This document shows positions 11,334 to 25,100 of a stretch of DNA of 64,000 bases, one piece after another (within the stretch, counting starts at the first letter, position 1; each line of letters opens with the position of its first letter). A model generated the notes under the pieces. The model was not told the origin of the DNA. It did no database searches and saw only the letters and a program-made list of their open reading frames with translations. Made by a program: the position numbers and the translations under genes. The stretch is from Buddleja alternifolia (lineage: Eukaryota; Streptophyta; Magnoliopsida; Lamiales; Scrophulariaceae): contig CM033402.1 in assembly GCA_019426215.1 (NCBI GenBank), positions 6,759,246 to 6,823,245 of the forward strand, read 5' to 3'.

Positions 11334-11335
11334 AT

Positions 11336-12473
11336 GCTTAAAACTCAGAAACTGCAAAAAGAATCTTGTATTAACGAAATAGACTAAACACCCTTTTTGT
11401 TATTAAAATGTCTGCCCGCAATCCTCATTTAGTTAGAAGATGAGCGTGTTGTTCATACTTTTCACCTTTATTAATAAAATGGTGAAATTCATTAGCTATT
11501 CTTTTTGGGGTTGGAAAGTGTCAAAAATTGTGTTTTTAAGGTGCAAAATATTATTATTGACATTTCAATTAACTCAAACAGTTACCAATTTAACTGAAAA
11601 TTAGACGGAGGGACCACATTTGATGAAAATGTGGTAGTTTAAGGACTACATTCGGTGAATATTATAACTGAGAAACCAAAATTGAATTTGACGTATAATG
11701 GGAGGACCAAAAATGAAATTTTTCCTTTGTTATTCGTACTTCTTTTCCTCTTAGATGAACATTAATATAGGATTCATTACGTGTACTTTTTGTCATTGAT
11801 TACGAATGGCGAGAAAGGGACATTTGATGAAGACTAGATTTCGTATTATGCATCTTGCTTTGACATTATCATTAACCTATTCCATTACCAAAAATAAACA
11901 TTATCAATTTATATATACACACACGCATTTATATAGGTGGTGACTGTTATGTTTATATTCCAACCACAAGGAAAATTCTTGTCCCGATTGATTCTGTCCA
12001 TCCTAGATGTAATTCATAGCATGTGCGACTGATTACATAATAAATATAATTCACTCATTTTATGAATTACATTTGAGATTGGTTGAACCCCGAGACTGAA
12101 AACGAGCGTTTATCGACATGGGCTTGCTACATGTTCTTGGTGTTGCAAATGAATTAAATCAAAAAATGTGCAAATTTGTTTGATTATTATCAAGTTTTAA
12201 TATTTATGATTGTGTTTTATTTGATTGTCAATTGAATCAAATTGAACGAGTTTTAATCAACCAGAAGATAAGTCCAGCTCAAGTAACTTGATCTTTTTCA
12301 CGTATTGATTTTTTTTTCTTAACTAATTGATTCAAGCTCAAACCGAGCTCTCGCTAATTATCAAACATCAAAAATCGTTCAAATTTAATTTGTTATGATT
12401 ATGAAAATGAGCAATGTAGAATAATTTGGTTCATTTTTCACTTTATTCATTTCCAATTCAAATCTTCTTTTTT
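11336..12473. other. Intergenic stretch with repeat scraps
   Basis: No gene. About 60 bases at 11845-11905 (CATCTTGCTTTGACATTATC...) closely match 29795-29850 on the other side of the aldehyde oxidase gene, so both belong to a dispersed repeat. The part around 12090-12420 has diverged GAGCTCAAGC-like motifs of the hAT MITE family. Confidence 0.5.
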
Positions 12474-12623
12474 GGTAACACAACATATATTTATGACAAG
12501 TGTATACATGAGTGGTTAGGATGTGAATTAAGAAAAGCAATGTTATGGAGATAAATTTGAAACTTCTCTTTTCACATTCTAACCATTCGTGTATACACTT
12601 ATCATAAATATATGCATGTTACA
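12474..12623. mobile_element. Small inverted-repeat MITE
   Basis: About 150 bp with long inverted arms: the left arm contains TATTTATGACAAGTGTATAC and the right arm contains its diverged complement GTATACACTTATCATAAATA. The arms are about 50 bp each, starting GGTAACACAACAT. A target duplication could not be fixed. It lies about 550 bp upstream of the aldehyde oxidase start codon. Confidence 0.75.
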
Positions 12624-13054
12624 GAAAATGTTACACACTAATTGATGCAGGCAGATTATGCATTATACATCTTTAGGTCTCCAAGTTTTCTAATCCTGCA
12701 AAAAAACAAAACGTTAGAAGGCGCGCCGAGGATTTTCCTGACATTGACACTCTGACGCTCAATTCAAAAATCTCCCGAAGAAATATATCAGATATCGTAG
12801 TCTTTCCTTAATATATTGTCAAGTACGTCCCACCGTAGGGCTACAAGAAACCCCAGTTATTATAAGCTTTTTCCTTCTGAGCCAGCTCATCCCAAAAAAA
12901 TATTATAATATTAATGTTAGTCCAAATATTCAGCTCGGTTTAATAAAATATCTTACCCACATCAAAAATGTTATAAGAGAAATTTTATTTATTTCATAGA
13001 AAAACAAAAAGAAAAGAAAGGAGAAAACCATGCAATATCTCATCACATAAGCAA
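12624..13054. other. Upstream region of the aldehyde oxidase gene
   Basis: Non-coding sequence between the MITE and the core promoter. No repeat or further gene was recognised. Confidence 0.5.
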
Positions 13055-13084
13055 CACGTGCAATATCAATTAGTATATATACAC
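13055..13084 (+). promoter_or_regulatory. Putative core promoter with G-box and TATA box
   Basis: CACGTG at 13055-13060, the palindromic G-box core bound by bZIP and bHLH factors. It is followed by GTATATATAC at 13073-13082, a good TATA box about 92 bp before the ATG, and ACACGTCC overlapping its end, which is ABRE-like. Spacing fits a transcription start near 13110. The link to ABA or light control is inference from motif type. Confidence 0.5.
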
Positions 13085-13173
13085 GTCCAAGAATTGCCAT
13101 TCCGCAATACTCTCATTTTTTAACTTTCCTCAGTGCAAGGAGTCGCACTCTCGGGGAGCTCCGATCCGTAGAA

Positions 13174-16100
13174 ATGGAGGCGGGACAAAATTCATCTCCG
13201 CCGTCACCGGCGAACGATCGTCTCGTTTTCGATATTAATAAAGAGAGGTTTGAGGTTCCAGAAATTGATCCTTCCACTACTTTGCTTGAGTTTTTGCGAA
13301 CGCGCACTCGTTTTAGAGCTCCCAAGCTTGGTTGTGGCGAAGGTGAGTGAGCTCATTGTACATACTTTGTATGTATATTTGTATGTGCTTTGAATGTGTG
13401 ATTGTTGATTTAGGTATTTTTTGTTCACCTTTGATGTCCAATTCCGTCTATTTTTAACGGTAGAAGGCATGTGCCTTGCACGTGGGCTGTTAGTCAAAGC
13501 CTTGACCGTGATATGCACCTGATTTGAGTTCCAAAACAAGAGATAATTACAAAAAGCTCCCCAACTTGTAATTAATTTAATATTTTAACAAAAAAACATA
13601 AAATATAATACATATATATATATATATACACACACATAAAATTACATAATATAAAAATAACAAAAAAAAAATCACTGTTCATCGTCTTCACTACGAAGAT
13701 GATGAACAGTGAACCAAATTTCCCCCCCAACACACACATAATCACACATACATATATAGACACACACATAGACATATATAATATGTATATATACACACAA
13801 AATTATATTTTATTTTATATATAAAAATAACAAAAAAAAATCACTGTTCATCTTCTTCACTGTGAAGACGATGAACACTGAACTCAAATATCCCCCCGAA
13901 CACACACATACATATATAGACACACATATAGACATATATAATATGTATATATATAAACACAAAATTATATAATATTTTATATATAAAAATAACAAAAAAA
14001 AATCATTGTTCATCGTCTTCTCTGTGAAGACAATGAACAGCGAACCCAATACCCCAACACATAATCACACATACACATATAGACACACACATAGACATAT
14101 ATAATATGTATATATATACACACAAAATTATATAATATCTTATATATAAAAATAACAAAAAAAAATCAATGTTCATCGTCTTCACTGTGAAGACGATGAA
14201 CAATGAACGATTGGAAAAAAACATTAATTTTTTTCTTTATTTATATATATAAAAGAAAGTATTGGCCTTTAACTGTCCATGTGCAGCCCACATGCCTTCT
14301 TTGTTAAAAATAGACGGAAATGGACGGAGGAGACCAAATGTGAGATTTTTTGAAAGATATGAGATGCAATGTGAGATTTTGGTAATGAGTAGGATCAAAA
14401 TTGAATTCGAGAAAAGTTATGGGACATGAAGTGCAATTTTCCCAAAACATAAAATATAATACATATATATACACACACACACAAAATTATATAATATTTT
14501 ATATATAAAAATAACAAATAAATAAATAAATAACACTGTTCATTGTCTTCACTGTGAAGACGATGAACAGTGAACCCAATACCCCTCCCTCCCCAACACA
14601 CACACATAATCACACATACATATATAGAGACACACATAGACATATATAATATGTATATATATACACACAAAATTATATAATATTATTTATATATAAAAAT
14701 AACCAAAAAAATTAAAAAATCACTGTTCATCGTCTTCACAGTGAAGATGATGAACAGTGAATCGAATACCCCCCAACACATCCACATAATCACACATACA
14801 TATATAGATACACACATAGACATATTTAATATGTATATATATACACACAAAACTATATAATATTATTTATATATAAAAATGACAAAATAAAAAAATAAAA
14901 AAATCACTGTTCATCGTCTTCACAATGAAGACGATGAACCCAATCCCCCCCCCCCCCAACACACACACACACTCACACATACATATATAGACACACACAT
15001 AGACATATATAATATCTAAATATATACACACAAAATTATATAATATTTTATATATAAAAATAACAAAAAAAAATCATTGTTCATCGTCTTCACTGTGAAG
15101 ACGATGAACAGTGAACTAACGGCCCACGTGCAAGGCACGTGCCTTCTGCCGTTAAAAATAGACGGAATTGGACGGATGAGACCAAATGTGAGATTTTTTT
15201 AAAGATATGAGACCCAATGTGAGATTTCAGTATTGAATGGGACCAAATGTGAGATTTTTTTAAAGATATAGGACGCAATGTGAGATTTCAGTATTGAGTG
15301 GGACCAAAATTGAATTTGGGAAAAGTTATGGGACGTGAAGTGCAATTTTCCCTAGATATAAATAATTTAAATATAGTATTATTGTCGAACCTAAATTTGT
15401 AATAGAAAAGAGTACTTTAATAATTATATCATAAGTTTTCAAGGTATATGTAATAATATACCCATTAAATTATATCCTAAAGCATATTTATAAAAAATCA
15501 ATGAAAGCTTTGTTCTTGAAAATAATATACAAGATGCCCGATATTATCACCGATAATATCCCGATACGACCGATAATATCATCATATTGGCGATACCATC
15601 CAATATTATCGGATGTTATTGTTGGTAAATTTGATTGTGATAAAGTGGATATGCAATTTGGAATCGAGGCTAGAATGAACTATGTACTTAACACAATATT
15701 GCCCCGCTATAGCCCTGCTATTGGTGGTATGGGTTGGTGCAATTGCGTCCCAAGATACAACGATTCTTCTCGGGACAGAACCACTTCAAATCCCGAGACC
15801 CACGAACGAAACCCTGTTTCGAACTCTCAATAACAAAATGATTCAACTCTCGACTTTGTTATTCTCGGAATAACGAAACTTGAGAGAATGAACAGAGATG
15901 AAGAGGAATTTTTGATTCGCTCCTAAAAAAAAAAAAGAACATCTAAGGGAGTTTATATAGGTTTTAGAAACAAGAGGGGCCATAAGTGTCATTAAATTCA
16001 ATTTAATCACTCACATAAATGACATTAAATTTAATTTAATGACTCACATGTAACAGTCGTAATGGTTTTGACCGTCATAAATACGACCAATCACATGTGT

Positions 16101-19100
16101 GTTAAAAATACAACTCGTACGATCGTGACCATCGATCATAATGAGTAGTATCTTTAACTCCCCATAGTTTTACACTGTTGGATGAGAAGAGATTCACGGC
16201 AAACCCACAGATTTCAACCAACAACTTCAACATTTAATTTCTCATTCGTCCGAACTCGGATTAAAAAAATTCAAAATGCACACGTGTTGTTCGAATTTGT
16301 TACCGAAAGTACGTCGCACGTACTTTACTTACATCCGATTTCCAACAATCCCCCACACAAATGAAATTAACAGATGCAGACACATTGAGAGTTCGAGTGA
16401 AAAACTATAGCATCAGAAGAGGTAGCTTTTGGTTTTGAACCTTTCTTAGTGAAATATTATCGGATTTACTAGGCTGCCCAATGAACGCGATGTCTTGAAT
16501 TGTTCAGCCGTTCGTGTAAACCAAGACAATGATATTCACACCATAGTCTCTTGAATAGATTTTGTTCTCACTGTTGGGTCCATTTTGGCTGTGGCACCCC
16601 CTCTTGGACTCATAAATGTTTACACTTTACTCAATGTTGAGGCGGCCTACACCTCACACTTACATAGGTGACTTTCTTTTTATGAGTATCCTGTCATACT
16701 CCACTTCATTTAGATAGTAAAGGAATCATTAAAAGCACAGCTTAACCTTTCCTACAACTTGCAGGTTGCACTTCTTTATCCTAGGCAATGAGTTTAGAGT
16801 TTATTAAACTCTTAAGTGCCTCACTGAATTTTCACAACTTAGTTGTCACATTGAACCAAGATCTTAGGATCTCCCGTCAACATGGTTGGGTTACCACTGT
16901 GTCCATTCTTAATTTGTAGTCTTTAATCCTATTCTTCTTGATAGGCAGTCCATTTGATTTCTATACAATCCTTTCGTCAAAGGATCTACAATATTCTCCT
17001 TTGATTTCACATAATCAATCGAAATAATCCCGTTAAAAATAAACTGCTTAATGGTATTGTGCCTACGATAAACATGACTAGACTTATCATTGTACATACT
17101 ACTTTATGCCCTTCTGATGTCGACTAGATTTTCCACTGGGAATATCTTCTAAATATTGTGTAGTCACTCAGCTTTTTCATTAACTTTATCTAAAGTTATG
17201 AATTCTGACATGGGCTATACAAGTTCGTTTAGATGATTTCAATGACACTACTCCTCCACCGAAGGTAAAACAGAACCACTCGTGGACTTAGAGTCGTTTG
17301 CGTCAATTATCCAGTTAGCATTATTGTATTCTCGAAAACAAATAGCGGTTCTATATTCCATGATTTTGACTTCATGAATATCAGAATTTCTGACTTTATG
17401 TACAAGATACACTATGAAGTGCATATCCAATATGCAGTCAACAGTCCTTGACCATATCTTGATTTGTTTGGATTTCGGTATGTTTACCTTATCCAAAACC
17501 CCCCACATTTTAAAGTATGTATAGGAAGGATTGTGACCTTTCCTCATTTCAAATGGAGTCTCACTCCTACTTTTGAAAATGTAGTTCGCTGAGAGGATTG
17601 CCTCGCTTTCCCACAATTCTGTGATACGCCAAATTTGAAAAACCCTTTATCTCCTTGAGATTATTTAAAGGATAAATAATACCAATGACTTTCAGCGAAA
17701 CGATTTACGGCGTTTAAAACTGCTATCTCCGACGAGCACGGGCGCTCCAAGCACCATCATTTTGGTCACATTAAAATAAATTTAATTTATTTAATAGTCA
17801 AATCCAAAATGATTACAACAAAATCAAATCCAATTTAATTTTGATAGGATGATTTAATTCAATTTAATCAAAGTGAAATTAAATCCAATTTAATTTCCAT
17901 GACAAGATTAAATCTAATTTCATTAAATTCAATTTAATTCCATGGAAAAGATTAAATCTAATTTAATCAAATTGAAATTAAATCCAATTTAATTCCCATG
18001 AGAGGATAAAAACTAATTTAATCAAAATAAAATAAAATTCAATTTAATTTCCATGGGCTAACAATTTCAATGATAAAATCCAATTTAATCAATTACCAAA
18101 TCAAATCCAATTTAATTTAAAATAAATTAAATCCAATTTAACTTATTATAAATTAAACCCCATTTAATTTAGTCAATATGGTACAACCCAATTTAATCAA
18201 ATTTGGACCCCAAATTAGTCCAATTATCACTTCACTGAGCTCAGCCCATCACTTCATAATTGGCCAATAGTACTATGGGCCGAGCCCAGCTACTATATAT
18301 GAGGTGAATTAACCTATGCTGGGCCAAGCCCAGCAATATGGACTGATTTAATAAGAGTTGGCCCAATCTCTGCCCAACTACATGTCCAGCAGATTGTTGC
18401 TTTAGGCAACAAAGGTCTTCTTCTTCCCGTCAAAGCACCGTCCCACGGCAGCACACACACATACACGTTCAGTGTGTGTTCTGGCGATACAAGCACCACT
18501 TGCACTGTCATCATGCTTTTCCAGAATTTTTTTCCAAACAAAATTTCAGATTGTTGTTCTCTCTCGATTTTCCAGCCCATTCCAAACTATCAAAAATCCA
18601 GATTTTTGGCATCAAATCGAGTTATCCAGATTTTTCACATCAAATTACATTAAATATTGTGTTAAGTTTGTTGGTAAATTTGACTGTGATAAAATGGATA
18701 TGCAATTTGGAATCGAGGCAAGAATGAACTCTGTCGTTAACACAATATTGCCCCACTATAGCTCTGCCATTGGTGGTACGGGTTGGTTCAATTGTGTTAT
18801 ACAACGCTTCTTCTCGGGATAGAGACCCACGAAGGAAACCTTGTTTCGAACTCTCAATAACAAAATGATTCAACTATAACAGGGGTTTATATAGGTTTTA
18901 GTAACAAGAGGGACTTCATTAAATTCAATTTAATCATTCACAAAAATGTCATTAAATTCCATTTAATAACTCACATGTAACGGTCGTAACGGTTTTGACA
19001 GTCATAAATTTGACCAAGCACATGTGTGTTAAAAATACAAGTCGTATGATCGTGACCATCAATCGATCGTAATGAGTAGTATCTTTAACTCCTCATAGTT

Positions 19101-22100
19101 TTACACCGTTGAATCAAAAGAAATTCACGGTAAACCCATAGATTTCAACCAACAATTTCAACATTTAATTTCTCATTCGTCCGAATTCAAATTAGAAAAA
19201 TTCAAAATGCACACGTGTTGTTTGAATTTGTTACCGGAAGTACGTCACACGTACTTTACTTACATCCGATTTCCAACAGTTGCGATATGTATAACCTCGA
19301 ATAATATCAGATATCGTCCTATATTATGGGATCGGCAAGGGCCGATCCGGATATATGTAGGCCGATATTATCGGATATCCACCGATACTTTGAACCATGC
19401 TTTGATGGCGCTGTGTGTGTATAGAACAGATTATACACATTTGAATTCACTATGTTTTTTTGGATACGTGATACACTGATATGTGTTCTTATTTTATATA
19501 GTTCTCTGTAGTTGTTTAGCTGTTGTCTATATTCACCCTTGCTTGGATTCAAAACGCTGTGATTATGGACTAATATGTGTGATCCTTGATATGTGTGATC
19601 CTTGATATGGACTCTTTTCTTTGAAGTCTCTGTGCGTGCGTGTGTATGCGCATACATTTATATTTGGATCTACTATGCTAAGTAGGATTCTTGACACAAT
19701 CTAATATTGGATGTCTTTCTGTATTTGTTTATCCATATAAACTATTATTTGGACTCAGAACATCTATTATGTGGAATTCTTGGATATGGTCATGTTCACT
19801 GCTAGGCAGGTCTTGGTGTGTACTTCATTGTTTTGACATTCATATATGGATTCCCTGCTAGAATTGATGCACTGGCTTTAGGTGATTCTTCAAGAGATTA
19901 ATTAGAATTCAGTCGGTACCTTGCTTTTTATGTGATTAGAAGGTTTGGATAGGAGGATTAATTTTTGGTCAGTGGAACATTTTTTACTGTCCTTTCACTT
20001 ACTCTCGATGCTAGTACTCGAAGCAATAATTTCGTTAAACAAAGTAAACAATTTTATCCGCGATCTTTTTATCTCTATGATTCAAAGTTAATTCATCTGA
20101 TTAAGGGATTCTTACTTTTGAACATCTTCAGGTGGTTGTGGGGCTTGTCTCGTCCTGCTTACGAAGTATAATCACATACTTAAGAAGATTGAAAGTTTTT
20201 CAGTGAATTCTTGTCTTACGCTTCTTTGCAGTGTAAATGGTTGTTCTATTATCACAAGTGAAGGCCTTGGAAGTACTCAAGATGGCTTCCATCCAATCCA
20301 CAAAAGATTTGCTGGATTTCATGCTTCTCAATGTGGCTATTGCACTCCTGGAATGTGCATGTCACTTTTCTCAGCACTCGCCAATGCTGAGAAAAAACAT
20401 TCTTCTCAAGCTCCTCCTGGCTTTTCAAAGTTGACGGTTTCTGAAGCTGAAAAGGCTATAACAGGGAATCTTTGTCGATGTACTGGCTATCGACCCATTG
20501 CTGATGCATGCAAGAGTTTTGCTGCAAATGTCGATTTGGAGGATCTGGGGATCAATTCTTTCTGGAGAAAGGGAGATAAGGATATTGGAGTAAATAAATT
20601 GCCATCATATAATCCAAAGGATAACACTTTTCCCTATTTAGAATTGGAAGATGAATTCAAGTCAACCAGGATTTTGAATTTTGAAAATTATTCTTGGTAC
20701 ACCCCCGTCACTATTAAGGGCCTTGAAAGTTTGTTGCAATCTGATATAGTAGAAAATGGTAAAAAAATCAAGCTAGTTGTTGGCAACACGGGTGACGGTT
20801 ACTACAAAGAGACAGAGAAGTATGATAACTACATTGATCTTAGGTATATCCCTGAACTTTCAATGGTCAAAGAGGATAACTTAGGGGTTGAATTAGGAGC
20901 AGCTTTGTCAATTTCCAAAGTCATATTATATTTGAAGGAAAAAACTGAAAAAGTGGTGTTTACCAGAATTGCTGACCACATGGAAAAGGTTGCTAACGGA
21001 TTTATCCGGAACTCAGCTAGTATTGGAGGCAATTTGGTGATGGCCCAGAGGAAGCATTTTCCTTCGGATATTGCTACATTACTTCTTGCTGCGGATTGGA
21101 GTGTCAGCATATTGACGGGTCATACACAAGAAAAAATTACAATTGAAGAGTTCTTGAATAGGCCACCTTTCGACCCTAAAGATGTGCTTTTAAGTGTTCA
21201 CATTCCTTTTCTTGAACCAACAAATATTGATGGTTCAGTTGAAAATAATTCGAAATTGTTGTTTGAAACCTACCGTACTGCACAACGCCCTCTTGGAAAT
21301 GCGTTGCCCTATTTAAATGCTGCATTTTTAGCTGATATTTGTTGCAACAAAAATGGAGTCTTAGTGAAGAGTGTTAGGTTGGCTTTTGGTGCTTATGGGA
21401 CCAAACATGCAACAAGGGCGACGAAAGTCGAGGAATATCTGGCAGGAAAAATACTTAGCATTGAGATTCTCGAGGAAGCATTGAAATTAGTGAAAAGTTC
21501 TATTGTACCTGAAGAGGGAACTTCACATCCTGCTTATAGGAGAAGCTTAGCTGTCAGTTTTTTATTTTCATTTCTGATTACATCTGGTGGTTCACCTGAG
21601 GATTTTAAGGACTCACTGCTGGAAGAAGCTGCTAAAACTATGAGACCAATAGTAAACCCTCCGTTGCTATCATCTGCAAACCAGAATGTGAAATACAGTA
21701 AAGATTATTATCCTGTGGGCGAACCGATGCCCAAATACGGTGCTGCCATGCAAGCTTCTGGTTTGTTATGTCCCTTTTGCAGTTTCCCAGTTTAGCTTCC
21801 AAAATTTAGCTTAAAAAACAAAATCCCCAATTATTATGTAAAATACCCCTGTTCTTAAAAAAAAATGATTGGAAAAATATACTTAGATATGTTTTATCTG
21901 TTATTAACAATCCCAGAATGAATAGAGAAGTTTTTTCTTGAATAAGAAAAATTATTGATAAATCCTTTATGATAATGAAAATAAACAAGAAAGAATCAAT
22001 ATAAAAAAGAAAATCCCATTCCACAAATTTCGACTATAAAGAGGTCACTTGATAATAATATTACTAATACCAACCACTCTGTAGGGGAGGCCGTGTACGT

Positions 22101-25100
22101 AGATGACATTCCATCACCTCCAAATTGTCTGCATGGAGCATTTGTTCTTGGTACCAAGCCTTCAGCTCGAGTAAAAGGTATATCTTTCGAGTATAATATA
22201 CAACCAACTGGGGTCACTGATGTTATCTCTGTCAAAGATATCCCGAAAGAAGGAGAAAATGTAGGAGCCACTGCCAATTTTGGTTCTGAACCTTTATTTG
22301 GTGGTGATATCAGTAGGTTTGCTGGTGACGTCATTGCTTTTGTGGTAATTTTGCACTTTCCTATTAGTTTCAATTAGACTTTCTTGCTCATGAATTTATT
22401 TAAGCATACTAAAAAACTAATAATTATATGTTGCAATATCTTGTATAGGTTGCAGAAACACAAAAGCATGCAAATTTAGCTGCAAAAATGGCTGTACTTG
22501 ATTATGATACTGAAGGCTTAGATCCACCTATTTTAACTGTTGAAGAGGCTGTCGAAAAATCAAGTTTCTTTGATGTTCCTTCTTCTTTTTATCCGGCGGA
22601 GGTTGGTGATTTCAAAAAAGGAATGGCCGAAGCTGACCACAAGATTCTCTCTGCAGAGGTACTTTGAATTAGTTTATTCAGATTTATAGAACTTCTATGC
22701 AGATTTATAGAACTTCTATAAAAGTAATTGTCCTTTTATGCAGATTTATAGAACTTCTAGACCCGATAGTGTGTTTTTTTAAGTCCCTCTGGACTGTTCT
22801 ATCTATTTGTCCATCAACTTAGAAGAGAATTCTAATGTATGACTTAGAATTGATAACATGATCATTTGTCTCTCTATTATTTGCTAATTGTGAATCCAGA
22901 TGAAACTTGGTTCACAATACTACTTTTATATGGAGACGCAAACAGCCCTTGCAATTCCAGATGAAGACAACTGCATTACGGTTTATAATTCAATTCAATG
23001 CCCTGAGTTTGCACATACAGCAATTGCAAAATGTCTTGGTGTTCCTGAGCATAATGTACGCGTCATTACAAGAAGACTTGGTGGAGGCTTTGGCGGAAAG
23101 GCATTGAGGTCTATGAATGTGAGTATGATTGACATCACAATTCTATCTTTCTCTTTTCAACTAATTTCTGGCCAAATGAATGTGTCTTGTGTACAGGAGG
23201 AACATATCAAGTGATAGTAGAATCACACACATAAAAGACATGATTTACGTAATTTGACGAATAATACCTATGTCTATGGTGACACTTGAAATTCTTGTTG
23301 ATTTCTGAGTTAAAGATTACAAGAGACGTGCCAAATCTATTTATCGTCGAAGTCTAAGTCTACAACTACTCTGTAAAATGACCAACTATCTTCTAGTTGG
23401 ATCCGCGAGTCAGGGTCTTTTTCCAATAATTCCTTTTTATCAGACTCGCAGTCTCATACTCGAGCTTTTTCGCTCCCATAATATAGATTAAATTTTAATT
23501 CACCATAAGGAGTGTACTTACCAACACTGTCGGTTTTCAGGTTGCTACAGCATGTGCGCTTGCAGCTCATAAATTACGTCGTCCAGTCAGATGTTATCAT
23601 GATCGAAAGACGGACATGATAGTTGCAGGAGGAAGACATCCCATGAAAATAACATACACCGTTGGATTCAAATCCACCGGAAAGATCACAGCCCTATACC
23701 TCGACGTACTTATTAATGCAGGAATAACTATAGACGTAAGCCCCATTATTCCACATGGAATTATAACTTCACTTAAGAAATACAACTGGGGTGCTCTATC
23801 TTTCGACATAAAACTATGCAAGACGAACCTTACTAGCAAATCCGTGATGCGGGCCCCAGGGGATGTGCAGGGATCTTATATTGCAGAAGTTATATTAGAT
23901 CATGTTGCTTCTTTGCTGTCGAAGGAAGTGGATTTTGTAAGAAATATTAATCTTCATACTCACGAAAGCCTAAAATTGTTCTATCCTGATGCAGTTGGAG
24001 AGTCGATAGAGTATACTTTGCCTTCTATTTTGGATAAGTTAGCTATATCATCATGCTTAGATGAAAGACTTGCGATGGTCAAACAATTTAATCTCACTAA
24101 TATCTGGCGTAAAAGGAGTATTTCTCGGGTACCAATTGTGTATCAAGTGACTGTGTGGCCAACCCCTGGGAAAGTGAGTATCCTTTGGGATGGTTCTATT
24201 GTTGTAGAAGTTGGAGGCATAGAAATGGGACAAGGGCTGTGGACTAAGGTTAAACAAGCAACGGCTTATGCTCTTAGTTCAATTCAATGTGATGGAACCG
24301 AAGACTTGGTGGAAAAAGTACGAGTTGTACAGGCAGACACCTTGAGCATAGTACAAGGAGGCTTTACTTCTTGGAGTACCACTTCTGAAGCAAGCTGTGC
24401 TGCTGTTAGAATATGCTGCAATGTCTTGGTTGAAAGACTAAGCCCTATTAAAGAAAACGTGAAGGAGCAAACGGGATCGGTGAAATGGAACGATTTGATT
24501 GTCCAGGTTAGTACTTTATCTTAATTTTTTAATGTGCAAGAAATTATATATATTTGCTGGATTAGAGAAGTGTATAAATAGCTTTTCGAGAATAGATATT
24601 ATAGCTTATATACACAGTCACGTTCTTGTGTTTCTACGAGAAATTCAATTAACAATATTTCAATCGTATAATTCTTGATTAAAATGTTTTTGCAAATTTT
24701 AATTTGTATCGCATTCTTTGATTTCTGGATGCAGGCACATAATGACAATATAAACTTAGCAGCAAGTTCTTACTTTGTGCCTGAGTCCAGTTCCACTTCG
24801 TATTTGAACTATGGTGCTGCAGTAAGTGAGGTAAGTTTATATAGTGACACTTCCCTATTCGAATATTGAACTTCTAAACCAGACGGGTTCTCGTGATTAC
24901 TCCTATCAAATGGCAGTAAAAATATATGAATCCATTTATTTGCAGGTAGAGATAAATGTCCTGACAGGAGAAACAACAATTTTGAGATCAGATCTTATCT
25001 ATGATAGCGGACAGAGCTTGAACCCCGCTGTAGATATGGGACAGGTTCGTATTTCGAATTCCCATCGCTGGTTTTCGCTTATATCATTTTGGAAAAGGAT

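Larger units (their letters stand above)
8852..11335 (+). mobile_element. Endogenous pararetrovirus (Caulimoviridae) fragment, decayed
   Basis: A colinear viral remnant. It has a tRNA-Met primer-site motif at 8852-8864, then a broken first polyprotein with a coiled-coil-like N-terminal part, a coat-protein-like region, a CCHC zinc knuckle and a movement-protein-like region ending near 11335. Protease, reverse transcriptase and RNase H are absent, so only the first part of a genome is present. The order coat protein before movement protein in one frame is known for cavemo-/solendovirus-like members and differs from badnaviruses and petuviruses, where movement protein comes first. The genus assignment is inference. 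The frame changes at least four times and several stops occur, so no functional protein can be made. Confidence 0.7.
15620..19278 (-). mobile_element. Degenerate Ty1/copia retrotransposon in intron 1
   Basis: Direct terminal repeats 15620-16347 (728 bp) and 18669-19278 (610 bp) read TGTTGGTAAATTTG ... TTTCCAACA on the plus strand. On the minus strand this is the common copia LTR start TGTTGGAAATC. A purine tract TTTGTGTGGGGGAT directly follows the left repeat on the minus strand, so the left repeat is the 3' LTR. The interior is only 2.3 kb and keeps scraps of integrase and RNase H. The expected tRNA-Met primer site is not visible next to the 18669 repeat. The flanks GTTAT and GTTGC match at three of five bases, so the target duplication has decayed or the end was rearranged. 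Confidence 0.82.
13343..20131 (+). other. Aldehyde oxidase intron 1 (6.8 kb)
   Basis: Donor GTGAGT at 13343 and acceptor TTCAG at 20127-20131. The split falls inside the glycine codon between the first and second cysteines of the first 2Fe-2S cluster, the same place as in other plant aldehyde oxidases. The intron contains an eight-hairpin tandem array, MITE copies around it, and a degenerate copia element inserted in another repeat. From about 19406 to 20131 nothing further was recognised. Confidence 0.9.

Noticed and set aside
13572..15113. CRISPR-like array of evenly spaced palindromic repeats
   Set aside because: Spacers are themselves repetitive (CA/TA-rich, homologous to one another), the host is a plant and no cas genes exist. 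It is a tandem satellite with hairpins.
19319..19657. 112-codon minus-strand frame in intron 1
   Set aside because: No known motif; it overlaps the CCGATATTATC repeat and His/Thr-rich low-complexity sequence.
21761..22084. Possible frameshift or gene end at the stop after 21795 in aldehyde oxidase
   Set aside because: A GT-AG intron (21761-22084) joins the flanks in phase and restores the conserved ASGEAVYVDD text.
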